A model generated the notes under the pieces. That model was not told the DNA's origin, did not search any database, and worked only from the letters and a program-made list of their open reading frames with translations. From Treponema socranskii subsp. buccale (GTDB taxonomy: Bacteria > Spirochaetota > Spirochaetia > Treponematales > Treponemataceae), in NCBI RefSeq assembly GCF_024181585.1, contig NZ_CP054258.1, positions 1,116,001 to 1,180,000 of the forward strand: a stretch of DNA of 64,000 nucleotides. Direction: 5' to 3'. The position numbers and the translations under genes were made by a program. Below are positions 25,977 through 35,705 of this stretch, piece by piece. The stretch's first letter is position 1. Each line of letters begins with the position of its first letter.

Positions 25977-27592
25977 TCTGAAACCTCCTTAACTAAACGG
26001 AAGCCGACATCGGCATATCCGTTTTGACTGTTGATATTGCGGAAATTGGAAATGCGTAATTCCGTCGGACCGTCCATCCATGATCCGCCTTTGACGGTGC
26101 GAAGATTCGTCTCTCCTTCGATACCGTGATTCGACGATGTCCATTCGGCGACGTTGCCGGACATATCGACAAGACCCCATGCGTTGTTGCCGTTTTCAAA
26201 CGAGCCGACGGGGGAAGTCTTTGTAAATCTGCCGTTGCCTTTGTAATTTGCGCGTTTTCCGTCGGTCGGATTTTCATCTCCCCACGGATAGATGATGTCG
26301 GCACCGGCGCGAGCGGCTTTTTCCCATTCTTCTTCGGTCGGAAGGCGATAGGTCGAACCCGTTTGTTCGGAAAGCCACGCGGCGTATGCTTCGGCTTCAG
26401 CATAGCTGACGGCGACGACCGGCTGCTTTCCCTGATTGTAATCGGGATTGTCGAAATAATCGGGAGCGTTTTCGGCTCTCGTCGTGTGCAGGAAAGCCGC
26501 ATACTGCGCGTTCGTCACGGGCGTCAAGCCTATGGCGTAGGAAGAAGTTGAAGCCGTGTGAGCCGCTTCTTTTTTCTGTGCGCGGGTATCCTGAGGAACC
26601 GCTCCGGCATTGAACTCGCCTGCGGGAACGACGACCGACGGGAACGCCGCGTTGATGTCGTCGAAACGGACATAGTGCGCATCGGCGGACGTTTGTACGT
26701 CGAGTTTTTTCAAAACCGCGGATGACGGAACGGACTTTGCCAATGCCGTCTTCACCGTAAGCGTTACCGCTCTGCTGCGGAAGTTTGCATCGGCGGGGAA
26801 ATCGACGGATGCGTTGCCGAGCACGTCGGTTTTAACAAGCGTGCGCACGTCGGCGACTTCTTCCGTCATAACCGAAGGAAGATCGGCAGCTTCCCATATA
26901 AACTCAATCGGGAATCCGCCTGCCGCATTGCCCGAATCGTCCGCAACCTTTACCGAAAATTTCGTCTTTGCATTGACGATGCCGTCTTGCGTCGAAAACG
27001 TAAAGACGAGGCTTTTTTCGACATCGGTGCACAACGCTTCGGCTCTGCGCGAAAGCAGTTCCGTACCGTCGGGTACGGCGGAAAGCAGATCCGTTTCTCC
27101 TTCTTCGACCAATCTCGCGAGGACCGCGAGGGCTGCCGAAACTTTGTCCGCGGGGTTCTTTTTGTTTTTACCCGCAGCAAGGCGGGCGCTTAAATCGGCG
27201 CGGAGCGCGTCGGCGTATACTTTTTCTTTTTTGTCCCAATCGACGATTTTCATCCGATACGTAACTGCCGGAGGCTCATTCTTTTTCGATTGAACGTAGG
27301 GCTTGATATCGTTGATGCGGGCTTTAACCGATGCGTCGCTTACCTGTATTCTCGACGCTTTCGGATTTACGGAGCGGACAGCGGCGGTCAGCGCGCTTTC
27401 GACGAGATCGCGCTTTCCGGCACGCTCGGCTTCAGCTGCGGTAGCTCCTTTACCGTAGCCGTAGTAATAACCTTCTTCTTGTTGTACCAAAGCAGGTTCC
27501 GCTTTTTTTGCAAAAGCCGACCAGTTTGTTAAAACAAAAAAAACGGAAACCAAAAGAATCGCGAGGCGATCCCGTTTCATTGATGTACTCAT
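25973..27592 (-). CDS. Exported protein with LPP20-like and SUMF1 domains
   Basis: First gene of the transporter operon, 539 residues. Residues 1-28 are a signal peptide. The next part, with YYYGYGKGATAAEAERAGKRDLVES (shown in pieces: GYGKGATAAEAERA), resembles LPP20-type lipoprotein domains. A central beta-sandwich region follows (about 200-300). Residues about 335-539 are a SUMF1/formylglycine-generating-enzyme fold: PVTNAQYAAFL, YRLPTEEEWEKAARAG, NVAEWTSS, VKGGSW and FRLVKE. The paired active-site cysteines of true FGE enzymes are absent, so a binding rather than catalytic role is likely. AGGAG 7 bp upstream fixes the start at 27592. Confidence 0.87.
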   Translation of the reverse strand: MSTSMKRDRLAILLVSVFFVLTNWSAFAKKAEPALVQQEEGYYYGYGKGATAAEAERAGKRDLVESALTAAVRSVNPKASRIQVSDASVKARINDIKPYVQSKKNEPPAVTYRMKIVDWDKKEKVYADALRADLSARLAAGKNKKNPADKVSAALAVLARLVEEGETDLLSAVPDGTELLSRRAEALCTDVEKSLVFTFSTQDGIVNAKTKFSVKVADDSGNAAGGFPIEFIWEAADLPSVMTEEVADVRTLVKTDVLGNASVDFPADANFRSRAVTLTVKTALAKSVPSSAVLKKLDVQTSADAHYVRFDDINAAFPSVVVPAGEFNAGAVPQDTRAQKKEAAHTASTSSYAIGLTPVTNAQYAAFLHTTRAENAPDYFDNPDYNQGKQPVVAVSYAEAEAYAAWLSEQTGSTYRLPTEEEWEKAARAGADIIYPWGDENPTDGKRANYKGNGRFTKTSPVGSFENGNNAWGLVDMSGNVAEWTSSNHGIEGETNLRTVKGGSWMDGPTELRISNFRNINSQNGYADVGFRLVKEVSE

Positions 27593-28018
27593 ACTTGATC
27601 TCCTAAAATTTATTATCCGTCAATCATAATAAATTTAGCAATAAAAATAAATTCAACAATAAATATGTCAAATTCCGTTTTTCCGTTATCGATGTTCATC
27701 GTTTGAAAAGCGATACGCTTTACGGACGAATTCGATAAAGAATAGCATACGGCTGAAAGTAAGTCAATATTTGCGAAAACGGTATTTCGCAGCATGCGGT
27801 ACAAAACGCCGTACGCTTTTATAACAACGTTCAACCGCGAAGGTTATACGCCGTTTATCGTATTAATTTTAAAATTGTTTTTTGTTCTTTTTTATTGTTA
27901 TGGTAGTTTTTTTGATAAAATATTATTAATTAATAATATGTAAACCGCTTTCGCCGCGTTTTTGTACGGCGGCAAAACGGTTTTATCCGAAGCGTTTTCC
28001 CCGTGTCCGTTTCCGCCG
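27593..28018. other. AT-rich intergenic region between pyrG and the transporter operon
   Basis: 426 bp with markedly higher A+T than its neighbours. The part next to 27593 must hold the promoter and leader of the transporter operon (Shine-Dalgarno AGGAG at 27600-27604), but several -10-like TATTAT and TTGACA strings compete and I cannot choose. An interrupted inverted repeat at about 27940-27982 (AAACCG..GCCGC / GCGGC..CGGTTT) could end pyrG transcription, though it lacks a T-run. A 73-codon frame at 27613-27834 shows no coding character. Confidence 0.5.
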
Positions 28019-29632
28019 TTATTTTTTTGTTTTTTCGGCGTAATCGCACGCCGCTTTAATAAATTCGCGGAAGAGAGGCCCCGCTCTGTTCGGGCGGCTT
28101 TTGAACTCCGGGTGAAACTGTACGCCGAGCATCCACGGGTGATCGGGCGCTTCGCATATTTCAACCAAATCGCGCTCGGGGTTTACGCCCGAAACGATGA
28201 GACCCGCTTGTATCAATCTGTCGCGGTAGGCGTTATTGAATTCGTAGCGGTGACGGTGCCGTTCCCAAATCGTTTCGGCGCCGTACGCTTTTTCTGCAAG
28301 CGTACCCGGCTTTATTTTGCATTCGTATTTTCCGAGACGGAGCGTGCCCCCGAGAATCTTTCCGCTTTGGTCGGGCATCAAATCGATGACGGGATCGCTC
28401 GTCGATTTATCCATCTCCGAAGAGTTCGCGTCTTTTAAACCGAGCACGTTCCTCGCGTATTCGATGACTTGGATCTGCATGCCGAGACAGATGCCGAAGT
28501 AGGGCACTTTGTGAGTTCTCGCGTACTTCGCGGCGTAAACCATGCCTTCGATACCGCGTCCGCCGAAGCCGCCCGGAAGGATGATACCGTCTGCGGCTTT
28601 TAAACGAGCGAGGGCGGCTTTATCGTCGGGGAGCGTTTCGGATCCGATCCAATCGATCGTTACGTCCGCTTCGTTGTGGATGCCGCCGTGTACGAGCGAT
28701 TCCGCGACCGAGAGGTAGGCGTCGTGCAGTTCGACGTATTTTCCGACGAGCGCTATCGTCACTTTGCGTTTCGGGTTATTGAATTTGTCGACCATCTTTT
28801 GCCATTCGGCGAGATCGGGCGTCGTGTTTTTAAGGGAGAGCGTTTCGCATACCGCGTTTCCGAGTCCTTCGTTTTCCATTTGGAGCGGCACTTCGTAGAT
28901 GGACCTCGCGGTGAGGTTTTGGATAACATGGCTCGTGTCGACGTTGCAAAAAGAGGCGAGCCGTTCGCGGGTTGCCGTATCGATCGGTTCTTCGGTTCGA
29001 AGCATGATGATGTCCGGCTGGATGCCGAGTTCCTGCAGCTCTTTTACCGAGTGCTGCGTCGGCTTCGTTTTGAGTTCCTGCGATTTTTTCATGTAAGGCA
29101 CGAGCGTCAAGTGAATGTAGCAGCAGTTTTCTTCGCCGACTTTGTATTTCATCTGACGGATCGCTTCCATAAACGGCAGCGATTCTATGTCGCCGACGGT
29201 ACCGCCGATTTCCGTAATGATGACGTCGGCTTTCGTTTCTTCCGTCGAAAGCATCATACGGCGGAGAATCTCTTCGGTGATGTTCGGAATGACCTGCACC
29301 GTGCCGCCGTGAAATCCGCCTTCGCGCTCTTTGTTTAAAACGGCGAGGTAGACGCGGCCTGCAGTCGTATTCGACGATTGGGAAAGAGAAGCGTCGGTAA
29401 AGCGCTCGTAGTGCCCCAAGTCGAGGTCGGTTTCGGCTCCGTCGTCGGTGACGAAAACTTCACCGTGCTGGTAGGGATTCATCGTTCCCGGATCGATGTT
29501 CAAGTACGGGTCGAATTTTTGATTGACGACTTTGTATCCTCGGCTTTTTAAGATGAGCCCGATAGATGCCGCAGCGATGCCTTTGCCGAGTCCCGAAACG
29601 ACTCCGCCGGTGATGAATATATACTTAGCCAT
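28019..29632 (-). CDS. pyrG: CTP synthase
   Basis: Aminates UTP to CTP with glutamine. The N-terminal synthetase domain opens [17 protein letters not shown] and contains the nucleotide-binding [20 protein letters not shown]. The class I glutaminase domain has FGICLGMQ (Cys about 377) and FHPEFKSRP. The 537 residues are normal. The ATG has no Shine-Dalgarno sequence; TATAAT lies 7 bp upstream, inside the intergenic gap and end of the YihY gene. Confidence 0.96.
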   Translation of the reverse strand: MAKYIFITGGVVSGLGKGIAAASIGLILKSRGYKVVNQKFDPYLNIDPGTMNPYQHGEVFVTDDGAETDLDLGHYERFTDASLSQSSNTTAGRVYLAVLNKEREGGFHGGTVQVIPNITEEILRRMMLSTEETKADVIITEIGGTVGDIESLPFMEAIRQMKYKVGEENCCYIHLTLVPYMKKSQELKTKPTQHSVKELQELGIQPDIIMLRTEEPIDTATRERLASFCNVDTSHVIQNLTARSIYEVPLQMENEGLGNAVCETLSLKNTTPDLAEWQKMVDKFNNPKRKVTIALVGKYVELHDAYLSVAESLVHGGIHNEADVTIDWIGSETLPDDKAALARLKAADGIILPGGFGGRGIEGMVYAAKYARTHKVPYFGICLGMQIQVIEYARNVLGLKDANSSEMDKSTSDPVIDLMPDQSGKILGGTLRLGKYECKIKPGTLAEKAYGAETIWERHRHRYEFNNAYRDRLIQAGLIVSGVNPERDLVEICEAPDHPWMLGVQFHPEFKSRPNRAGPLFREFIKAACDYAEKTKK

Positions 29633-29639
29633 TTTTGTT

Positions 29640-29668
29640 ATTATAGCAGGAAAGTTTCCGTTCGTCCA
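29640..29668 (-). promoter_or_regulatory. pyrG promoter adjoining the start codon
   Basis: On the minus strand, TGGACG (29668-29663), 17 bp, TATAAT (29645-29640), then 7 bp to the ATG. The predicted transcript would begin at or next to the start codon. Confidence 0.6.
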
Positions 29669-30939
29669 TAAACGTGCGAAACATATTCGGAGATATGCGA
29701 CAGCGCTTTTTCGGCCGTTTTGTGATTTATTTCGAGGAGACTTCGAAACTCTTCGGCCGAAATCTTCATCAGTTTACAGTCGGTTTCCGCTTTTGCTTCC
29801 GACGTGCGCACTTGATCGAGTATGCACGTCTCTTCACCGAAAAAAGACCCCGTATCGCAGTAGGAAAGGTTTCCGTTTCTGTTGATGCGCACCGCACCGC
29901 TGACGACGTAATACGAATCGTCGGAGCGCTCGTTTTTCGAGTAGATAATTGCGCCCGCTTTATAATCTTCGACGTTGCCTTCATTCATGACGGATGAGGG
30001 TCTTATGAAAAGTATACGCTTTACGATCGAATTGAATTTCGTGTCGTCGCGGTCGGGCAAGAGATATAATTCGCTCAAAACGAGCGGATCGAAAAACTGA
30101 ACGATATAAATCACTTGTGCAAAGATAAAAAACAGCGTAAAGAAGATATACGTTTGCAACAGAAAAACCATAAGACCGCCGAGCACGCCGTAGATGATAT
30201 TGTAATTTGCGATATTGAGAAATTCGTTTGTCAATTTTGCCGCCGCAAAAAACGAAAGCGTGCACAATGCGGAACAGGCTGCACAGAGTTTCAGTTTCGG
30301 TTTCGTTTCCGACGCATAGCGGTAAGCGAGCAGCACGATGATAAATATGAGGGCGAACTCGGATAAAGTGATAAAAGTACCGGGTGAAATGCCGAGTTTT
30401 GCAGGAAGATCTATAGGCAGCGATGACAGCGGCGAAAGCGTAAAAAAATTTCTCAACGTAAAAACCGCGAGTATGATTACCGCAGCGATGAAGATGAGAG
30501 CGAGCTCTCCCGTGACGATGAGCGCATGATTGAAAAGCGCGCGGGATTTTATTTTTTTGTGAAAGATGCGCTGCATGCCCTGCATAACCGCGGCAAATGA
30601 TTTTCTTGCCATGAGTACGATAAAAAGGGCGAGCACGAATTCGAGCCGGCCGAACGTTTTCATTTTCAAAAGCGCCCGTATAAACGATTCGGCGTCGAAC
30701 ATCGTTTTGTATTCCGAAACGCGTGACAAAACCGAATCGATGATGTCCGGCGATGCGTGGATGATACGCACGAGGATTGTGAGCACCGTCATCACGATCG
30801 GGATAAACGAAAAGAGAAAACCGAACGCGCAAGAGGCCGCGCACATATAGAGATTGTTCCGCGCATAAAACGACGCCGTCAAATAGATGAGCTGACCGAC
30901 CGTATTTTTTGCCGAGCGTTTTTTATGCCGTCTTTTCAT
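29641..30939 (-). CDS. YihY/BrkB membrane protein fused to a cyclic-nucleotide-binding domain
   Basis: A 432-residue inner-membrane protein. Residues about 25-285 carry six hydrophobic segments of the YihY/virulence-factor BrkB family (once mis-assigned as RNase BN), with [15 protein letters not shown] and [20 protein letters not shown]. Residues about 310-420 form a Crp-like cyclic-nucleotide-binding fold: [28 protein letters not shown] (the phosphate-binding cassette region) and a final helix. The cassette has FFGEE, but the usual following Arg-Ala/Thr is not obvious, so ligand binding is uncertain. No DNA-binding helix-turn-helix follows. TATAAT lies 9 bp before the ATG and there is no Shine-Dalgarno sequence. 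Confidence 0.85.
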   Translation of the reverse strand: MKRRHKKRSAKNTVGQLIYLTASFYARNNLYMCAASCAFGFLFSFIPIVMTVLTILVRIIHASPDIIDSVLSRVSEYKTMFDAESFIRALLKMKTFGRLEFVLALFIVLMARKSFAAVMQGMQRIFHKKIKSRALFNHALIVTGELALIFIAAVIILAVFTLRNFFTLSPLSSLPIDLPAKLGISPGTFITLSEFALIFIIVLLAYRYASETKPKLKLCAACSALCTLSFFAAAKLTNEFLNIANYNIIYGVLGGLMVFLLQTYIFFTLFFIFAQVIYIVQFFDPLVLSELYLLPDRDDTKFNSIVKRILFIRPSSVMNEGNVEDYKAGAIIYSKNERSDDSYYVVSGAVRINRNGNLSYCDTGSFFGEETCILDQVRTSEAKAETDCKLMKISAEEFRSLLEINHKTAEKALSHISEYVSHVYGRTETFLL

Positions 30940-30948
30940 GAACGGTTT

Positions 30949-30977
30949 ATTATAGCGCGCTTTTTAAAAATCCGCCA
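30949..30977 (-). promoter_or_regulatory. Candidate promoter of the YihY-type gene
   Basis: On the minus strand, TATAAT (30954-30949) is perfect and ends 9 bp before the ATG; the -35 position holds only TGGCGG (30977-30972). The boxes lie across the asnS stop codon. Confidence 0.45.
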
Positions 30978-32415
30978 GTTTCGGCGCACGCGGGTAGGGG
31001 ATAACGTCGCGGAGGTTCGACATACCGGTAACGTAGCGGAGGAGGCGCTCGAATCCGAGGCCGAAACCCGAATGCGGTACCGTGCCGAACCTGCGCAAGT
31101 CGAGGTACCACGTATAATTCGACATGTCCATATTGCGTTCGTTGCATGCGGCAAGCAATTTGTCGTAATTTTCTTCACGCTCGCTTCCGCCGATTATTTC
31201 GCCGATACCCGGGACGAGGACGTCGATGGCTTTGACCGTTTTGCCGTCGTCGTTTTGTTTCATATAAAACGCTTTGATCGCTTTCGGATAATTGTACACC
31301 ATGACGGGGCATTTGTAGATCTGCTCGGTGAGGTAGCGCTCGTGTTCGGTTTGAATGTCGCAGCCCCAAAACGGTTTGTATTCGAATTTATCGGCGTGTT
31401 TTTCGAGCGCTTCGATCGCTTCGGTGTATGAAATCCGCTTAAACGGCGTTTCGGCGACGTGTTCGAGCATCGCGATGAGACCGTTTTGAATGCGTTTGTC
31501 GAAAAATTCCAAATCGTCCCTGCATTTCGAGAGCGCCCAGCGCAAAAGGTATTGGATAAAGCTTTCGGCCAAATCCATATCGTCGTCCAAATCGAAAAAG
31601 GCCATTTCGGGTTCTATCATCCAGAATTCGGACAAATGCCGCGGCGTGTTCGAATTTTCTGCGCGGAACGTCGGTCCGAATGTGTACACGCGGGAAAGGG
31701 CGGTTGCAAGCGTTTCCGCTTCGAGCTGACCGCTCACCGTGAGGCTCGCTTTTTTACCGAAAAAGTCTTTCGAATAGTCGACGAGGGATGAAGCGCTTTC
31801 GGCCTTTTTGCCGGCATTTCCCGCTTTGACGCCCAGCTCCGCGATCTTTTCGAGCGACAGCGTCGTCACTTGAAACATTTCGCCCGCGCCTTCGGCGTCG
31901 CTGCACGTGATGATCGGCGCGTTGATATATTGAAAGCCGTTTTCCTGAAAAAACGAGTGAACGGCGAACGCCATTTGATTGCGCATACGGAACACCGCAC
32001 CGAACGTATTCGTGCGCGCTCTGAGGTGAGCGTTTTCGCGGAGATATTCCATAGACATTTTATTTTTTTGGAGCGGATAGGACTCGCTCGGACATTCGCC
32101 TAAGACGGTGAGCTTTTCGAGCGTCACTTCGACCGCCTGTCCCGACGCAGGGGAGGGAACGAGGAGCCCTTCGGCGCGCACCGAAGCGCCGGTATTCGCT
32201 TTTGCGAGGTTTTCTTCTATTGATTTCACGTCGGCTGCAGAAGAAGGAGAGGTACGGTCGAAAGTCAGCTGGATCGATGCGAACGAGCTGCCGTCGTTTA
32301 CTTGAATGAATACGAGATTTTTCGAATCGCGTACGGTTCTCACCCAGCCGCACACGATGACGGCTTTTCCGTCGGGCTTTGATGCAAGCAGATCTTTTAT
32401 GAGCGTCGGTTTCAT
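30964..32415 (-). CDS. asnS: Asparaginyl-tRNA synthetase
   Basis: Class IIb synthetase charging tRNA-Asn. The N-terminal OB-fold anticodon-binding domain (about 15-115) includes VCGWVRTVRDSKNLVFIQVNDGS. The class II motif 2 appears as FRAENSNTPRHLSEFWMIEP and motif 3 as GFGLGFERLLRYVTG near the end. At 483 residues it is close to the family norm. The ATG at 32415 is chosen because the OB fold begins soon after and TACAAT lies 7 bp upstream; there is no Shine-Dalgarno sequence. An upstream in-frame start would fall in the promoter. Confidence 0.95.
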   Translation of the reverse strand: MKPTLIKDLLASKPDGKAVIVCGWVRTVRDSKNLVFIQVNDGSSFASIQLTFDRTSPSSAADVKSIEENLAKANTGASVRAEGLLVPSPASGQAVEVTLEKLTVLGECPSESYPLQKNKMSMEYLRENAHLRARTNTFGAVFRMRNQMAFAVHSFFQENGFQYINAPIITCSDAEGAGEMFQVTTLSLEKIAELGVKAGNAGKKAESASSLVDYSKDFFGKKASLTVSGQLEAETLATALSRVYTFGPTFRAENSNTPRHLSEFWMIEPEMAFFDLDDDMDLAESFIQYLLRWALSKCRDDLEFFDKRIQNGLIAMLEHVAETPFKRISYTEAIEALEKHADKFEYKPFWGCDIQTEHERYLTEQIYKCPVMVYNYPKAIKAFYMKQNDDGKTVKAIDVLVPGIGEIIGGSEREENYDKLLAACNERNMDMSNYTWYLDLRRFGTVPHSGFGLGFERLLRYVTGMSNLRDVIPYPRAPKLADF

Positions 32416-32422
32416 GCGTACG

Positions 32423-32451
32423 ATTGTAGCGATTTTATACGCTTTGAGCAA
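32423..32451 (-). promoter_or_regulatory. asnS promoter adjoining the start codon
   Basis: On the minus strand, TTGCTC (32451-32446), 17 bp, TACAAT (32428-32423), then 7 bp to the ATG at 32415. The transcript is predicted to be leaderless. Confidence 0.6.
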
Positions 32452-32509
32452 TGTGCCGCATTCGGTCAGATTTTTACGTGATGCAGCACTTTCAAAACGC
32501 TAAGCCGGT

Positions 32510-33136
32510 TTATTTGATGAATTTAACATTTTTGCTTATTTCCTCAATGGCTTTTTCTTTTCGCCGATTATAGATAATTTTCTGTTCTTCGAAATAGTTT
32601 TTTCCGTAGGTATCGATTGAAACGATGAGAGGACCGAATTCTTTTACACGACAGTTCCACAAAGTTTCGGGCATACCCAAATCTCGCCATTGCGCACACA
32701 CGATTTTTTCAACCGCTACGGCTGCGACGACGGCGTTTCCTGCGGGAATGACGCAGTGCAGGCATTTAAATGTTTTGCATGCATATTCCGTATTGGATCC
32801 CATGCCGCCTTTTCCGACGATGAGCTTTACGCCGGTTTGTTCGACAAATTCCTTTTCAAATTTTTCCATACGCATGGAAGTCGTCGGACCTATGGAGACC
32901 ATTTCAAAGGTATCGTTTTCAAGGGGACGGATAATCGGCCCGGCGTGGATAATCGCGTTGTTTTTTACGTCTACCGGAAGAGGTCTGTGCTCTTCTACCA
33001 GGCGTCTGTGCGCGACATCACGGCATGTCGTTAAACTTCCGTTTAAATAAAGTATATCGCCGATATGAATATCGGTAAGGTCGGCGTCGCTGATCGGCGT
33101 TGTGAGGATCTTTTTTCCGTTTTTTATTTCTACCAT
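32510..33136 (-). CDS. ttdB: L(+)-tartrate dehydratase beta subunit (class I fumarase-type)
   Basis: Partner of TtdA in an oxygen-sensitive [4Fe-4S] hydro-lyase. The 208 residues contain [46 protein letters not shown] and VGKGGM, all typical of the class I fumarase C-terminal/TtdB family. The ATG at 33136 is chosen because AGGAGT lies 8 bp upstream; an earlier in-frame ATG has no such site. Sequence alone cannot fully exclude fumarase or mesaconase activity, but the pairing with a very TtdA-like alpha subunit and a DASS permease favours tartrate. Confidence 0.88.
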   Translation of the reverse strand: MVEIKNGKKILTTPISDADLTDIHIGDILYLNGSLTTCRDVAHRRLVEEHRPLPVDVKNNAIIHAGPIIRPLENDTFEMVSIGPTTSMRMEKFEKEFVEQTGVKLIVGKGGMGSNTEYACKTFKCLHCVIPAGNAVVAAVAVEKIVCAQWRDLGMPETLWNCRVKEFGPLIVSIDTYGKNYFEEQKIIYNRRKEKAIEEISKNVKFIK

Positions 33137-33217
33137 AAAAATCGACTCCTTTGGCAAGTTGTACTACAATTCGCATTATCAGGGTGACCGCTGAAAACTT
33201 CTCTCTTCAGCAATGTC

Positions 33218-34117
33218 CTAGAGTGTTACGCCCGAGTGCGTATCGATAGTGTAGTTGAGCGCTTTGTCAAAAACGATATGACCGCGGCGATGCGACCAGC
33301 AGCCCACATTTACGGCGACGCCGATCGTAGAAGGGTGACGCGCCGTATTTTCAATGTGCACGCCCATAACGGAATAGTTTCCGCCCATCCCCTGCGGACC
33401 GAGTCCGATCGCATTTATTCCGTCTTCCAAAAGCCGTTCCATCTTTGCGGCTCTTTCGTTTTCGTTATGGCTCCCTATCGGACGCATAAGGGCTTTTTTC
33501 GACAGCAGGGCGGCGGTTTCTACGGATGTCGCAATTCCTACTCCCACCAAAAGCGGCGGACAGGCGTTAAGCCCGTAAGACGTCATGCGGTCGAGAACAA
33601 ATTTCGTCACGCCCTCGTATCCTTCGCCGGGCATTAAAACCATCGCGTGCCCCGGAAGCGTACAGCCGCCGCCTGCCATATACGCATAAATTTCGCAGGT
33701 ATCCGAATGCGGAATGATGTCCCACCATACGGTCGGCGTTCCTTTACCGACATTTTTGCCGGTATTGTATTCGTCAAAGGTTTCTACGGAATTGTGGCGC
33801 AGCGGCGCTTCTTCGGTAGCGATGATCACGGCTTCTTTCAAAAGCGCTTCCAAGTCGTCGATAAGCGGGAAACGGGTGCCGCACTTTACCCAAAATTGCA
33901 GAACACCGGTATCCTGACAGCTTGGTCTATCAAGTTCGGCAGCCAGCTTTTGATTGCGTGCCATTGTTTCGTAGATAACTTTTGCCAACGGCGAATCTTC
34001 TTTTTTTCTCAGATCGTCAAGTTTTGCGATCACATCATCCGGAAGTTTTTTGGCAATATGCGATACGAAATTTGCCATATAACGCGTTAATCTTCGTACT
34101 TGTTCTTCATTACTCAT
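33218..34117 (-). CDS. ttdA: L(+)-tartrate dehydratase alpha subunit
   Basis: Iron-sulfur catalytic subunit that dehydrates L-tartrate to oxaloacetate. The 299 residues show cluster-ligand cysteines in SCQDTG (about 74), MAGGGCTLPG (about 150) and NVGCWSHRRG (about 275), and the strongly TtdA-like segments AVIDxx-type PLRHNSVETFDEYNTGKN and ACPPLLVGVGIATSVETAAL. Similarity to E. coli TtdA, judged from memory, is high throughout. It lies 22 bp downstream of the permease gene and 81 bp upstream of ttdB, where a TTGTA-G-TACAA palindrome (33159-33169) occurs. Confidence 0.9.
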   Translation of the reverse strand: MSNEEQVRRLTRYMANFVSHIAKKLPDDVIAKLDDLRKKEDSPLAKVIYETMARNQKLAAELDRPSCQDTGVLQFWVKCGTRFPLIDDLEALLKEAVIIATEEAPLRHNSVETFDEYNTGKNVGKGTPTVWWDIIPHSDTCEIYAYMAGGGCTLPGHAMVLMPGEGYEGVTKFVLDRMTSYGLNACPPLLVGVGIATSVETAALLSKKALMRPIGSHNENERAAKMERLLEDGINAIGLGPQGMGGNYSVMGVHIENTARHPSTIGVAVNVGCWSHRRGHIVFDKALNYTIDTHSGVTL

Positions 34118-34138
34118 ATTCTAAACCTCTATAATCAG

Positions 34139-35440
34139 TCAATTCGGAAAAAACGGAAAGGCAAGAGGAAGGACAATCATGCTTACAACCGTTGCAATGA
34201 CGATAAGAGGCGCTCCCGCCTTTACGTAATCCGTAAATTTGTATCCGCCGGCGCCCAGTACCATTGTGTTTGCGGGCATACCGATCGGCGTCGCATACGC
34301 GCACGAACCGCCGATTACGCACGCCATGAGGACTGCCCTCGGATCGGCTCCCATATTTACGGCAATCGAATAGCAGATCGGAGCCATAAGCGCGGTTGTC
34401 GCCGTATTCGACATAAAGTTGGTCAAAATACAACATAAGAGGAATACGACGAAAGTCAGCAAAAGCGGAGAAGGGTGAGAGCCCATAAGTCCGACGACTT
34501 TTTCTGCGATAAGCCCGCCCGCGCCGGTCTTTTGTAACGCGGATGCAAGAGAAAGAGTGCCGCCGAACAAAAATATCGTCCTAAGGTCGATCGATTTTAA
34601 CGCCTGTTTTTCCGTGATCGTACGAGTAATAATCAAAAGAAGCGCTCCGATACAACCGGAAACGGCAAGTTTTATCCCTATCATTTTTTCAAAGATCATC
34701 GCAATAAGCGTGAGAACCAAAATTATAAGAGACATAGCTTTTTTCCATAACGGAACTGCGCTGTAATCGGGTTGTTCGTCAAAAATGCTGTCACTGTCTT
34801 CCGTCGCGCCGTTGTCGGGCAGCAGTTTAAAGCCGATGGTCGCATAGAAGACGATGCCGGCGACAAGAATAGGAAGACCCGTGATCCCGTATTCGAAAAA
34901 TCCGAATTCCGAACCCGCTGCAAGAGATCCGTCTTCGATCGCTTTTTGAATGGTAGACTGTGCGATCATATTGCCGGGCGCACCGATTAAAGAAAGATTT
35001 CCGCCCATGGCGGCGGCAAATACCAGCGGCAATAAAAATTTTGATCTGGAATACCCTGATTTGGAAGCGATGCCGATGACGACGGGGATCAGAACGGCCG
35101 CGGTTCCCGTATTGGAGAGAACACCGCTCATAAGGCCGACAATAACCATAATTGCGACGATGAGCATTCGCTCCGATTTTGCAAACCGCGTAACGATTCC
35201 TCCGATAGCGTTTGCCATGCCTGTTTCAAACAGTGCTCCGCCGACGATGAACATGGCGACAAAGAGAATGACGTTATTGTTTATAAATCCCGAGAATGCC
35301 GTTTTTACATCGAGGACGCCGGTTAAAATAAGTCCTATGCATATAAGCATCGAAGTGACACCTAAAGGGACTAACTCCGTGATAAATAAGACAATCGCCG
35401 CAAGCAAAAATCCGATTGTAATGAGCGCAGGGATATTCAT
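34139..35440 (-). CDS. DASS/SLC13 family dicarboxylate permease
   Basis: Secondary transporter with about 11-12 membrane segments in 433 residues. Family features are the paired hairpin motifs LSNTGTAAVLIPVVIGIA (about 105) and MSNTATTALMAPICYSIAV (about 345), and NLSLIGAPGNM in the first half. E. coli TtdT, the tartrate/succinate antiporter, belongs to the same family, which together with ttdAB suggests tartrate or C4-dicarboxylate uptake (inference). The ATG at 35440 is preceded by GGAGGT; a TTG at 35452 was rejected. Confidence 0.87.
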   Translation of the reverse strand: MNIPALITIGFLLAAIVLFITELVPLGVTSMLICIGLILTGVLDVKTAFSGFINNNVILFVAMFIVGGALFETGMANAIGGIVTRFAKSERMLIVAIMVIVGLMSGVLSNTGTAAVLIPVVIGIASKSGYSRSKFLLPLVFAAAMGGNLSLIGAPGNMIAQSTIQKAIEDGSLAAGSEFGFFEYGITGLPILVAGIVFYATIGFKLLPDNGATEDSDSIFDEQPDYSAVPLWKKAMSLIILVLTLIAMIFEKMIGIKLAVSGCIGALLLIITRTITEKQALKSIDLRTIFLFGGTLSLASALQKTGAGGLIAEKVVGLMGSHPSPLLLTFVVFLLCCILTNFMSNTATTALMAPICYSIAVNMGADPRAVLMACVIGGSCAYATPIGMPANTMVLGAGGYKFTDYVKAGAPLIVIATVVSMIVLPLAFPFFPN

Positions 35441-35515
35441 AGTTACCTCCAATTTCTATTTTTCCCAATTATATTTATGCTCTTATAAATTATTTTTAAT
35501 ATAAAATATTTGATA

Positions 35516-35621
35516 ATGTATCCAAATTATGTATAGGATAAATCAATTTTTCGTATTTGTCAAATAAAATTTTCACGAATTTTACGCAGATAAGGCGCTT
35601 TTATCTATACGCATGTATAGA
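35516..35621 (-). promoter_or_regulatory. Promoter and candidate GntR operator of the tartrate cluster
   Basis: On the minus strand, TTGACA (35563-35558), 17 bp, TATCCT (35540-35535). Around it lie copies of one motif: a perfect inverted repeat TCTATAC-GCAT-GTATAGA (35604-35621), ATGTATAG overlapping the -10 (35529-35536) and ATGTAT at 35516-35521. The arrangement fits repression by one of the GntR proteins encoded just upstream. The remaining AT-rich leader reaches the permease Shine-Dalgarno sequence. Confidence 0.5.
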
Positions 35622-35705
35622 GTATATACCTTAAAAACCGGATATTTTCAGATATCGACGAATTGAAATTGTAGAGATGAGGCAAAATGAGCGCCCGTAT
35701 TCGGA

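Noticed and set aside
25973-27592. Active formylglycine-generating enzyme
   Set aside because: The SUMF1 fold is clear, but the C-terminal cysteine pair needed for catalysis is missing.
27613-27834. A 73-codon minus-strand frame in the AT-rich gap
   Set aside because: No Shine-Dalgarno sequence, no coding bias, no family resemblance.
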